This document shows positions 38,321-45,545 of a stretch of DNA of 64,000 nt, one piece after another. The notes under the pieces were generated by a model. It was not told the origin of the DNA, made no database searches, and was given only the letters and a program-made list of their open reading frames with translations. Source of the DNA: Halanaerobiales bacterium (lineage in GTDB: Bacteria > Bacillota > Halanaerobiia > Halanaerobiales > DTU029); NCBI GenBank assembly GCA_029981855.1, contig JARRCS010000005.1, forward strand, positions 54,740 through 118,739, in the 5' to 3' direction. A program made the translations under genes and the position numbers. Position 1 is the stretch's first letter; each line of letters begins with the position of its first letter.

Positions 38321-39358
38321 TTATCCTTTAAGTTTAGCCAGTTCTTCCCGGAAAGGAGGGAGAACAATACCTTTCTCGGTTATAATGCCGGTAATATTTT
38401 CGGCAGGAGTAACATCAAAGGCCGGATTATAAACCTTAATACCCTCCGGAGCAATCCGGACTCCTTTGATATGGGTTACCTCTTCCGCAGAGCGTTCTTC
38501 AATCTCTATCTCTTTACCATTTACTATCTCAAAATCAATTGTCGAGGTAGGTGCAACTATATAGAAAGGCACAGCAAACTTTAAGGCCAGTTCTGATAAC
38601 ATATAGGTCCCGATCTTATTGGCGGTATCACCATTGGCAGCAATCCTGTCCGCTCCTACCAGGATCAGGTCGATCTTACCATCCCTGATCAGGGTCGCTG
38701 CAACACTATCGGCTATCAGCGTTACGGGAATTCCCTCCTCAACCAGCTCAAAGGCTGTAAGTCTTGCACCCTGCAGGCGGGGTCTGGTCTCGTCAGCATA
38801 AACCTGAATATTTTTCCCGCTATAATGAGCCTCTCTGATAACTCCCAGGGCAGTCCCATAATCTACTGTAGCCAGGGCCCCGGTATTACAGTGGGTTAAG
38901 ACGGTAGCCCCTTCAGGAACGATCTCGTTACCGTATCTAGCCATCTTTTTATTAATCTCAATATCTTCCCGGACAATTTTATCGGCTTCTTTTAATAAAA
39001 GGGATAAAAGCTCATCCCTAGATTTATCCTGATTTGCCTTCAACAGCTTTTCCATTCTTCTGATAGCCCAGGTCAGGTTAACCGCTGTCGGACGGGCAGC
39101 GGCTAATTCTTTATCTGCTTCAAAAACCTTAACCAGAAAATCCTCCCGGTTCAGGTCTTTAAACTCTAAGGCAGCCAGATATACTCCGTAGGCAGCTGTG
39201 GCCCCGATAGCCGGTGCCCCCCTAACTACCATATCGGCAATAGCAAACTCAACCTCTTTATATGTTCTGGCTTCGTAGAAATTAACTATACCCGGTAATT
39301 TACGCTGATCGATTAGCTTTAAAACTCCGTCTTTAAATTCGATTGTTTTACACTTCAA
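38321..39358 (-). CDS. mtnA: S-methyl-5-thioribose-1-phosphate isomerase
   Basis: Aldose-ketose isomerase of the eIF2B-like superfamily: methylthioribose 1-phosphate to methylthioribulose 1-phosphate. 345 residues, the usual length. It has MVVRGAPAIGATAAYG, the catalytic Cys in LTHCNTGALATVDYGTALG, and the catalytic Asp in VGADRIAANGDTANKIGT. The start is a TTG at 39358, 8 bases after GGAGG. It could also act on ribose or deoxyribose 1-phosphate analogues. No mtnB, mtnW or aldolase gene lies nearby. Confidence 0.9.
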   Translation of the reverse strand: MKCKTIEFKDGVLKLIDQRKLPGIVNFYEARTYKEVEFAIADMVVRGAPAIGATAAYGVYLAALEFKDLNREDFLVKVFEADKELAAARPTAVNLTWAIRRMEKLLKANQDKSRDELLSLLLKEADKIVREDIEINKKMARYGNEIVPEGATVLTHCNTGALATVDYGTALGVIREAHYSGKNIQVYADETRPRLQGARLTAFELVEEGIPVTLIADSVAATLIRDGKIDLILVGADRIAANGDTANKIGTYMLSELALKFAVPFYIVAPTSTIDFEIVNGKEIEIEERSAEEVTHIKGVRIAPEGIKVYNPAFDVTPAENITGIITEKGIVLPPFREELAKLKG

Positions 39359-39468
39359 TTCAATGACCTCCTGAGTAGCTATTAATTTGTTAATTGCATA
39401 ATTATATTTCTATAAACATATTCAAAAATCCTTTTTGCCTCAAGTCAAATTGATTTTTTGTTAAAACA

Positions 39469-40341
39469 CTATTTATCTGATATATTGACTCCGGATTCTG
39501 ATGATTTACTGGCACCTTCCGTTTTTAAGTAAATATACCAGTAAAGAAAACCAACAAAAAAAGTCCCACCAATAATGTTACCAACTGTCACCGGAATCAG
39601 ATTAGCACCTATAAAACTTCCCCAGGTTAAATTACCTAAATCAATTCCTTCAGGAAGAGCCTGTTGAACGAATTCCTGCCCTTTCAGGATTATTCCCATG
39701 GGAACAAAATACATATTGGCAATCGAGTGTTCAAATCCACTGGCAACAAAGGCCATAATTGGAAAGAAAATACCGAAGATCTTACCTATTACATCCTTAC
39801 TGGCAATAGCCAGCCAGACTGCCAGACAGACCATCCAGTTACAGAGAATTCCCCGGGCAAGAGCCTCACCGAGGGAAAGGTTAACCTTACCATTAGCTAT
39901 CATTACAGCCTTAGCACCAACGACTCCAGCTCCGGTTTTCCACAACCCGGTAGCATACATCAAATAAACCAGTAAAATTGAACCGATAAAATTAGCAAAA
40001 TAAATAATAATCCAATTTCGTAATAACTGAGAACCCTTTATATCCCCATTTAAATATCCAATGACAATAAGAGAGTTCCCGGTAAAGAGTTCGGCCCCTG
40101 CCAGAATCACTAACATAAGCCCTACTGAAAAGACACTACCGCCGATAAATTTGGCAAACCCTAGACCTAAATATTTATCCAGGTCAGACATAATCATTGT
40201 CGCCAGTTGGGCGCCAAAACCGATATAAACCCCGGCTAAAATACCCAGAATGATCAGATTAGCCGTGCTATTTGTTGCCTTTTTTTGGCTTATTCCACAA
40301 AAGACAGACGCCGTTTCAGGTGGTGAATGAAAATTACTCAT
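39469..40341 (-). CDS. Formate/nitrite transporter family channel
   Basis: A 290-residue FNT channel (FocA/NirC type) with about six transmembrane segments. Family signatures are present: FAKFIGGSVFSVGLMLVILAG, the ELFTGNSLIV loop, and FVASGFEHSIANMYF with the central pore histidine. Probably carries formate out of a fermenting cell, or nitrite or hydrosulfide. No pyruvate formate-lyase or nitrite gene is adjacent. ATG 40341 follows GGGGG by 6 bases; the longer frame to 40365 reads through the ribosome site. Confidence 0.92.
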   Translation of the reverse strand: MSNFHSPPETASVFCGISQKKATNSTANLIILGILAGVYIGFGAQLATMIMSDLDKYLGLGFAKFIGGSVFSVGLMLVILAGAELFTGNSLIVIGYLNGDIKGSQLLRNWIIIYFANFIGSILLVYLMYATGLWKTGAGVVGAKAVMIANGKVNLSLGEALARGILCNWMVCLAVWLAIASKDVIGKIFGIFFPIMAFVASGFEHSIANMYFVPMGIILKGQEFVQQALPEGIDLGNLTWGSFIGANLIPVTVGNIIGGTFFVGFLYWYIYLKTEGASKSSESGVNISDK

Positions 40342-40431
40342 TTTTATCCCCCTTTTTTGATTCATATTGATATTATATCACATTTAAAACCCTATATCTA
40401 TACTGGAAACTTGCCGTTTAGCACATAGAGC

Positions 40432-40462
40432 AAAGGCAGCATCCTGCAAGATGCTGCCTTTT
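40432..40462. terminator. Terminator (strong, usable in both directions)
   Basis: AAAGGCAGCATC / GATGCTGCCTTT with loop CTTGCA-type six bases. Ends the stress-protein gene on the minus strand. Confidence 0.85.
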
Positions 40463-40478
40463 TAAGCTATCCATAAAA

Positions 40479-40967
40479 TCAATGAGTCTCTACATCACGA
40501 GCACCGTTTCGTCGCATAAAGGAAGCAACATCATTAATCTTACGCTGGTCTGTCTCAACAACCGCCAATATGCTTCCTTTTCCTACCTCATTTTCATAAT
40601 ATTCTCCCCGGTCCTGCGGTATGCCCAGATCGACCAGACTACCAGCTAAACCACCTGCGGCAACACCACTTAAACCAGCAGCGATAGGTCCTGCTGCCAG
40701 TATCGGTCCAATACCGGGGATTGCCAGGGCTCCTGCACCTGCCATTAGGCCGGCCAGACCACCCAGGGCACCACCGGTAGTCGCCCCGGTAGTTACATCC
40801 TGATTGAGAAAGGCACCTGTCCCCCCTTCATCACCTTCATCTGCCTTTATCCTATCTTCTCTGGCAGCTATTGAAATCTCTTCATCGGTTACACCGGCTT
40901 CCCTGATCTCATTAACTGCCCTCTCTGCCTGGCTCTGATCATCAAATACTCCAATAACGGTAGGCAT
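40479..40967 (-). CDS. General stress protein with glycine-zipper core
   Basis: A 162-residue protein. The N terminus VIGVFDDQSQAERAVNEIRE resembles the YflT/GsiB-associated heat-stress domain. Residues about 55-115 are rich in Gly, Ala and Pro (GGALGGLAGLMAGAGALAIP), a membrane-seeking glycine-zipper region. The C terminus (ILAVVETDQRKINDVASFMR) is a second ferredoxin-like half. Such proteins are induced by stress in Firmicutes; the molecular role is unknown. Single gene ending in a strong terminator. Confidence 0.75.
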   Translation of the reverse strand: MPTVIGVFDDQSQAERAVNEIREAGVTDEEISIAAREDRIKADEGDEGGTGAFLNQDVTTGATTGGALGGLAGLMAGAGALAIPGIGPILAAGPIAAGLSGVAAGGLAGSLVDLGIPQDRGEYYENEVGKGSILAVVETDQRKINDVASFMRRNGARDVETH

Positions 40968-41025
40968 ATCTTTTCCCCCTTATATTATTGAAATCATTTA
41001 TTAGCATCTCCCCTATAACAAATTT

Positions 41026-41241
41026 TTATTCAAGATCTACTACAACTACCCTGCTTCCAATTTGTTTGATACTGTAACAGGGGATAACGATAAACTCCTT
41101 TTCACGGCAATTATGTAAAACAATTGATTCAATCTTTCCACTACTTGCTTCCAGGATAATATCCGCCTCTTTAATACAGCCTAGTTCCCTACCGTTATTG
41201 AGATTGATGACTTTTTTCCCGACCAGTTCCTTTAACCTCAT
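41026..41241 (-). CDS. PRC-barrel protein, YlmC/YmxH family
   Basis: A 71-residue PRC-barrel. The sequence RLKELVGKKVINLNNGRELG, a central ESIVLHN and C-terminal IKQIGSRVVVVDLE are typical of the YlmC/YmxH sporulation-associated family. In Bacillus ymxH lies beside mlpA and dut-like genes downstream of pnp. Here it follows dut by 14 bases. Role unproven. Confidence 0.85.
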   Translation of the reverse strand: MRLKELVGKKVINLNNGRELGCIKEADIILEASSGKIESIVLHNCREKEFIVIPCYSIKQIGSRVVVVDLE

Positions 41242-41255
41242 TTAGACCACTCCAC

Positions 41256-41687
41256 TTAGATTCCGGTATGACCAAACCCCCCTGCTCCCCGTTGACTTTC
41301 ACCTAACTCATCAACTTCTTCCCATTCAATGGCAAAGGTTTTATGAATTATCAGCTGAGCTATTCGATCACCCTTATTAATTTTAAAGTCCTGCTGACTG
41401 TGATTAATGAGGATAACCCCTACTTCCCCTCTGTAACCGGGGTCGATAACCCCGTCAGCATTGAGAACGGTAATTCCATGCTTTAAAGCTAAACCGCTCC
41501 TGGGATAAACAAACCCCCCATAACCCTCGGGAATAGCTACCTTTAATCCCGTCCTGATTAACTTGTATTCACCGGCTTTAAGGATAGTATTCTCTGCAGA
41601 GAGAAGATCCATACCTGCATCTTCTCCATAGTGTTGATATTCCGGCAGTGGTATTGTCTTATCCAGTCTTTTAACCCTTATCTTCAT
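41256..41687 (-). CDS. dut: dUTP diphosphatase
   Basis: Hydrolyses dUTP to dUMP, keeping uracil out of DNA. The 143-residue trimeric dUTPase has all five motifs: EDAGMDLLS, YPRSGLALKHG, VLNADGVIDPGYRGEVGVILIN, KGDRIAQLII, and the C-terminal P-loop-like RGAGGFGHTG. Cotranscribed with the PRC-barrel gene. Marks the end of ordinary genes before the accessory islet. Confidence 0.96.
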   Translation of the reverse strand: MKIRVKRLDKTIPLPEYQHYGEDAGMDLLSAENTILKAGEYKLIRTGLKVAIPEGYGGFVYPRSGLALKHGITVLNADGVIDPGYRGEVGVILINHSQQDFKINKGDRIAQLIIHKTFAIEWEEVDELGESQRGAGGFGHTGI

Positions 41688-41769
41688 CTCCTATCACCTC
41701 ATATTGATATAGTTAATTACTACTTACATTTTTTCTTAGTAAAGTTTAATTAAAACCACAGCCGCTGGG

Positions 41770-41838
41770 CTAGTCAAGAGCATTGACACAGTGGTTAGAA
41801 CTACTACCCACACCATCAGCCCATCTCGCCCTATACAT
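41770..41838 (-). CDS. Possible 22-residue peptide ORF
   Basis: ATG 41838 lies 7 bases after GGAGGG on the minus strand and reads MYRARWADGVGSSSNHCVNA then LD and a stop. A small stem (AGCC / GGCT) and TTTT follow, so it could be a tiny transcription unit. No homologue recognised. May be chance; the rest of 41688-41918 shows nothing else I can name. Confidence 0.25.
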   Translation of the reverse strand: MYRARWADGVGSSSNHCVNALD

Positions 41839-41880
41839 CATATTGCCCTCCTTTCTGCTTTACCGTTACGAAAACACCTT

Positions 41881-41899
41881 GTTATGCGCTGTAGTGGCG
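41881..41899. repeat. Left arm of the inverted repeat flanking vapBC
   Basis: GTTATGCGCTGTAGTGGCG. Its complement matches 42626-42644 at 15 of 19 positions. The pair encloses the vapBC module. Confidence 0.5.
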
Positions 41900-41918
41900 T
41901 TTCGCTTCCAGAATATTC

Positions 41919-41966
41919 TTGACAAAACTAAGTATATTGATGTATACTATGATATATACTATATGT
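41919..41966 (+). promoter_or_regulatory. vapBC promoter and probable autoregulatory operator
   Basis: TTGACA (41919-41924) and TATACT (41943-41948), spacing 18. The -10 overlaps a repeated ATACTAT within TATACTATGATATATACTAT, the kind of palindromic or repeated AT-rich site bound by VapBC complexes. Confidence 0.65.
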
Positions 41967-41987
41967 GAAAGGAGAGTGATTATTTTT

Positions 41988-42218
41988 ATGGACATTGCTA
42001 AATTGTTTAAAAATGGTCGAAGTCAAGCTGTACGTCTTCCAAAGGAATACCGTTTTGAAGGTTCCGATGTTTACGTGAAAAAATTTGAAGATATTGTTCT
42101 CTTAATACCTAAAGACAGCAAATGGAAGTCTTTAAAAACAAGTTTAAATTATTTTTCTGATGATTTTTTAACAGAAAGAAATCAACCTAAAATTCAAGAC
42201 AGAGTTGATTTCGAATGA
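41988..42218 (+). CDS. vapB: VapB-type antitoxin
   Basis: A 76-residue AbrB/SpoVT-like antitoxin. The N terminus MDIAKLFKNGRSQAVRLPKE is the classic VapB swapped-hairpin DNA-binding domain, followed by a C-terminal toxin-wrapping tail. ATG 41988 follows a GGAGAG stretch by 11 bases; upstream extension would enter the promoter. It overlaps vapC by 4 bases (ATGA). The genes are on the plus strand and AT-rich, unlike their neighbours, consistent with horizontal acquisition. Confidence 0.9.
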   Translation: MDIAKLFKNGRSQAVRLPKEYRFEGSDVYVKKFEDIVLLIPKDSKWKSLKTSLNYFSDDFLTERNQPKIQDRVDFE

Positions 42219-42613
42219 AGTATATGCTTGACACAAATATATGCATTTATATTATCAAAGAAAAACCTAAGCAAGTTTTGAATAAATTTCAAATGCTTAA
42301 TATAGGTGATGTATGTATATCAGTTATTACTCTTGCTGAACTTGAATATGGCGTAGAAAAAAGCAGTTATCCTGAACGAAATAGACTTGCTCTTTCCGGT
42401 TTTCTTGCTTCCATTGAAATACTCCCCTTCTCTGAAAAAGCCGCTAGTGAATATGGAAAAATAAGAGCTAATTTAGAAAAACAGGGTAAAATAATAGGTG
42501 CCTATGATTTAATGATAGGTGCTCATGCGCTCTGTGAAAATCTTATTCTTGTTACAAACAATGTGAGAGAATTTAGTCGAATCCCAAACTTGTCTCTTGA
42601 AAACTGGGCTTGA
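42215..42613 (+). CDS. vapC: VapC-type PIN-domain ribonuclease toxin
   Basis: A 132-residue PIN domain nuclease. The acidic metal site is complete: Asp6 (MLDTN), Glu42 (LAELEYG), Asp98 (AYDLMIG) and Asn116 (VTNNVREF). VapC toxins cleave tRNA or rRNA and are neutralised by the cognate antitoxin encoded just upstream. The C terminus NLSLENW is typical. An inverted-repeat arm and a fragment of the interspersed repeat follow directly. Confidence 0.92.
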   Translation: MKYMLDTNICIYIIKEKPKQVLNKFQMLNIGDVCISVITLAELEYGVEKSSYPERNRLALSGFLASIEILPFSEKAASEYGKIRANLEKQGKIIGAYDLMIGAHALCENLILVTNNVREFSRIPNLSLENWA

Positions 42614-42625
42614 TTTCTCCCTCTC

Positions 42626-42644
42626 AGCCACTATTGCGTATAAC
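42626..42644. repeat. Right arm of the inverted repeat flanking vapBC
   Basis: AGCCACTATTGCGTATAAC, matching the complement of 41881-41899 at 15 of 19 positions. Confidence 0.5.
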
Positions 42645-42653
42645 GTTTCTGGT

Positions 42654-42672
42654 AGCTAAAAAACAGGCCGAA
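42654..42672. repeat. Fragment of the interspersed repeat (short-type interior)
   Basis: AGCTAAAAAACAGGCCGAA matches the interiors of the copies at 17773 and 55038. No terminal repeats. Abuts the vapBC module. Confidence 0.65.
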
Positions 42673-42686
42673 CCACTCCTATAGTA

Positions 42687-43667
42687 TTAAATTGCCCTGC
42701 TGTTCTTATTATCGGGTTTATAGCGTCTAAGGGCAGAGAAAAGAATCCTGTTTAAAAACTCTGCTGCAGAAAAACCTGCCGTTCTTGCCATGTACCCCAT
42801 GTAACCGATATGAGCCTTTCCTTCTGGCATGGTAAGCCCTGCATACGTATTTAGTTCAAGCACATAAGGCACGCCCTCTTCAGAAAGTATCATATCTATC
42901 CTTCCGTAATCCCTGGCTCCTAAAACTTTATATGCCCGCATTGCCGTTTTCTGGACCAAATTCCGTTCAAATTTACTCAATTTTGCAGGGCACTCTATTA
43001 TCTCATTATCATTCATTTTGTGTAGAAAATTATTGGTTTTGCATCCATTGTATTTTATTTCTACTACTGGCAATACCACAGGATCCTCATTTCCTATTAA
43101 TCCTACAGTCAGTTCTCTCCCTGAAATATATTCTTCTACCAGTGCGGGCTGTCTTATTATCTTTATAATTTTAGAAACGACCTTTTTCAGAGCCCCAAAA
43201 GATTCCACAATGTTTTCATCACTTATACCCGCACTGCCTCTTCCTCTTAAAGGTTTAATAAAAAGCGGGAATCTCAGGCCCTGAATATCTATTTCTTCTG
43301 TTTTGTTGATTACTTTAAAGCTCGGGGTGGGAATCTTATGGTAAGAAAGGATCTTTTTCCGTGTGGCCTTACAGGTAGATACCAGGTCCAGGCCCGAACC
43401 GACGAAAGGAATTCCTGCCAGTTCCAAAAAAGCTACTTCTTCTTTTGATGATGCATTAAAGACTATGTCTGGTTCCTCTTTCATTAACTCTTTATAAAAT
43501 GAAACAATATCAGCCTTCCACTCAACCAGTACAACTTCATGGCCGGCTTTTTTAAGGGCCTTTGCATGCTGGAGAGCTTCATCATATGCATCATCATACA
43601 CATTATCATTAATTCTTTTTTGGAGTTCTACATTTCTAAACTTCCTCCAAATAATACATACTTTCAC
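42687..43667 (-). CDS. ATP-grasp ligase, D-alanine-D-alanine ligase-like
   Basis: A 326-residue ATP-grasp enzyme. It has a Ddl-like N-terminal domain (FVGSGLDLVSTCKATRKKIL), the FIKPLRGRGSAGI ATP loop, LVEEYISGRELTVGLIG, and the metal-binding end YVLELNTYAGLTM. Length is near Ddl (300-370). The family includes D-Ala-D-Ala and related amino-acid or peptide ligases; the substrate is uncertain. The start is a GTG at 43667, 6 bases after GGAGGGG. It lies in the accessory islet beside vapBC, and its wording differs from chromosomal Ddl, so a specialised or transferred ligase is possible. Confidence 0.82.
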   Translation of the reverse strand: MKVCIIWRKFRNVELQKRINDNVYDDAYDEALQHAKALKKAGHEVVLVEWKADIVSFYKELMKEEPDIVFNASSKEEVAFLELAGIPFVGSGLDLVSTCKATRKKILSYHKIPTPSFKVINKTEEIDIQGLRFPLFIKPLRGRGSAGISDENIVESFGALKKVVSKIIKIIRQPALVEEYISGRELTVGLIGNEDPVVLPVVEIKYNGCKTNNFLHKMNDNEIIECPAKLSKFERNLVQKTAMRAYKVLGARDYGRIDMILSEEGVPYVLELNTYAGLTMPEGKAHIGYMGYMARTAGFSAAEFLNRILFSALRRYKPDNKNSRAI

Positions 43668-43812
43668 ATTATCCCCTCCCAAGTAAATATTTAGTAGTTT
43701 AAACTTAAAAAAATTTTAAGCTATACAACTAAAAATTACATGGAACAGAATAATGTATTATATATATTAATATACCACTTTTAAACGTATTTTTCCACTC
43801 CCGAGTTTGTAA

Positions 43813-43971
43813 TCGTATTGTCTACCCATCATTGAAACCTTGGAAAAACTTGATTATCATCAGCTTTTAATTAACTATGAACTTGAACATGGTAAGCCGC
43901 CTAAGCCCATTAAACGCCGTAAAGCCTCTAAGGTTCCTGAAAATCTTAAATTAATCGCTGATAAGCTCTGA
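43813..43971 (+). pseudogene. Remnant of an unidentified coding sequence (possibly a transposase tail)
   Basis: A plus-strand frame opens after TAA at 43810 and ends in TGA at 43969, reading IETLEKLDYHQLLINYELEH then GKPPKPIKRRKASKVPENLK and a few more residues. The amphipathic, very basic composition looks coding, but there is no start. Its last 20 bases overlap the 3' end of the deacetylase gene, so the true boundary is near 43950. A 5'-truncated mobile-element gene is my guess. The rest of 43668-43812 is AT-rich with nothing else seen. Confidence 0.4.
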
Positions 43972-44637
43972 AACGGTTACAAATTTAAAACCCCTCTCCC
44001 TCAATCTATCAATTATATCAGCCAGAGCATAAAGGGTGGGTTCTGTCGGGTGCATCAGGATTATCCCACCATCATCTACCTTATTAACCGCCCTCTCTTC
44101 AATTATCTCGGGGGCGGGCCGCTGCCAGTCAATGGTGTCAGCAGACCACATAATCGTTTTATAACCGATACTACTGGCTATACTGGTAATCCGTTTGTCA
44201 ACCTCCCCATAGGGAGGAGCAAATAGCTTTGTTCTCTGCCCGGTAATCTGAAAGATTAGTTCCTCATTTTTTTTGATTAGCTCAATTAGCTGGTCCCGGG
44301 AAAGATTCTTGGGATGGGCGTGATAGTAGCCGTGATTGCCGATTTCATGTCCCAATCCTGCCATCTCACGTAAAAGATCAGAACACTTTCTCGCCCACTT
44401 ACCGGTTACAAAAAAGGTAGCCTTAACACCTTTATCATGGAGGATTCTTAACATTCCTGGTAAATATTCCTCCCCCCAGTCCACATTAATGGCCAGAGAA
44501 ATTTGATTTCTTCCCCTGACACCGTGATAATAGGGAGTATCAGGCCTGCTGAAAGTAGGCATCGTTAATTCATGTCTGATCATACCAATGATCAGGCCCA
44601 GGAAAAAAGCAATAACAATCAGATATTTTCTACTCAA
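43951..44637 (-). CDS. Polysaccharide deacetylase, membrane-anchored
   Basis: A 228-residue NodB-homology enzyme. An N-terminal membrane anchor (residues 5-20) precedes a deacetylase domain with the motifs LAINVDWG (in place of the usual TFDDG), GHEIGNHGYYH (zinc histidines), APPYGEVD, and ILMHPT. It probably removes N-acetyl groups from peptidoglycan or another glycan outside the cell. TTG start at 44637, overlapping the preceding stop (TTGA). The Asp-rich motif 1 is altered to NVDWG, which keeps one Asp. Confidence 0.88.
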   Translation of the reverse strand: MSRKYLIVIAFFLGLIIGMIRHELTMPTFSRPDTPYYHGVRGRNQISLAINVDWGEEYLPGMLRILHDKGVKATFFVTGKWARKCSDLLREMAGLGHEIGNHGYYHAHPKNLSRDQLIELIKKNEELIFQITGQRTKLFAPPYGEVDKRITSIASSIGYKTIMWSADTIDWQRPAPEIIEERAVNKVDDGGIILMHPTEPTLYALADIIDRLRERGFKFVTVSELISD

Positions 44638-45416
44638 GCCTTCCCACCCCGCTTAACCTGCAAGCCGGAATGAGACTCAATATAATAATTTTGCTGGTAG
44701 ATCAGTTCGGAGAGAGGAATAATCTCATATCCCCTTTTCTTTAATTCAGGTATCAGCGTCTTTAAGGCCTCCGGTGTATCAGGTGCATTATTATGCATCA
44801 AAATTATGTCTCCGGCAGAAACATTATTTAAGATTCTTTTGATTATATAATCCACACCCGGTTCCTGCCAGTCCAGGGAATCAAGGCTCCACTGGACAAC
44901 CTGGTAACCGAGTTCTTCGGCCGTCCTGATAACCCTGTTATTATACTCACCGAAGGGCGGCCGGAAAAACCTGGGCCTTTTACCGATTAGTTTTTCGATC
45001 AAATTTGAGGTATCTTCCAGCTCTTTAATTAATTTTTCCTTAGATAATGAATTACAATGGGGATGGGTATAGGTATGGTTGCCAATTTCATGACCGGCAG
45101 CCGCTATTTTCTTAACCAGATCAGGATATTTTTCCAGCCAGTAGCCGGCAAAAAAGAAGGTTATCTTTAAATCATGTTTTTTAAAAATGTCTAATAGTTT
45201 TTCGGTATAATCAGCCCCCCAGGTCCCATCCAGGGTAATCGCAATTTTATTATCATCCCTGGCAACTTTGTAGATCGGAACCAGCCGCTGATTTAAAACC
45301 GGGATACTCTCTCCGTATTTGTTTCCCAGCAGAAAACCAGCACAAAAAATTACTACTAAAATTATTAGACTAATTATTAATATATATCTCCTGCTGGGAG
45401 CCAGAATCCATCTCAT
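44634..45416 (-). CDS. Polysaccharide deacetylase, membrane-anchored (PdaB/YlxY-like)
   Basis: A 260-residue NodB-type enzyme. An N-terminal segment (about 12-32) anchors it. Motifs: ITLDGTWGADYT, GHEIGNHTYTHPH (zinc ligands), RPPFGEYN, QWSLDSLDWQ, and ILMHNN. The closest setting is the spore-associated PdaB/YlxY group near pnp in Bacillus, though here pnp is 6 kb away. Cotranscribed with the second deacetylase and divergent from the CwlD/GerM gene. Confidence 0.88.
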   Translation of the reverse strand: MRWILAPSRRYILIISLIILVVIFCAGFLLGNKYGESIPVLNQRLVPIYKVARDDNKIAITLDGTWGADYTEKLLDIFKKHDLKITFFFAGYWLEKYPDLVKKIAAAGHEIGNHTYTHPHCNSLSKEKLIKELEDTSNLIEKLIGKRPRFFRPPFGEYNNRVIRTAEELGYQVVQWSLDSLDWQEPGVDYIIKRILNNVSAGDIILMHNNAPDTPEALKTLIPELKKRGYEIIPLSELIYQQNYYIESHSGLQVKRGGKA

Positions 45417-45545
45417 ATAACTCCCCCCCTATTAATTATACTCTGCTAAAACTTATGCAGACAGGGAGGGTTTTATTCTAATCAAATAGCATACTTGAAT
45501 CTTATTAACATATATATGTAACAAATAAAAATGGAGGGCCGGACA

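Noticed and set aside
41860..42650. Integron cassette with attC sites
   Set aside because: Arms only loosely resemble attC cores, no integrase is present and the two arms are inverted rather than in attC order; kept only as an inverted-repeat observation.
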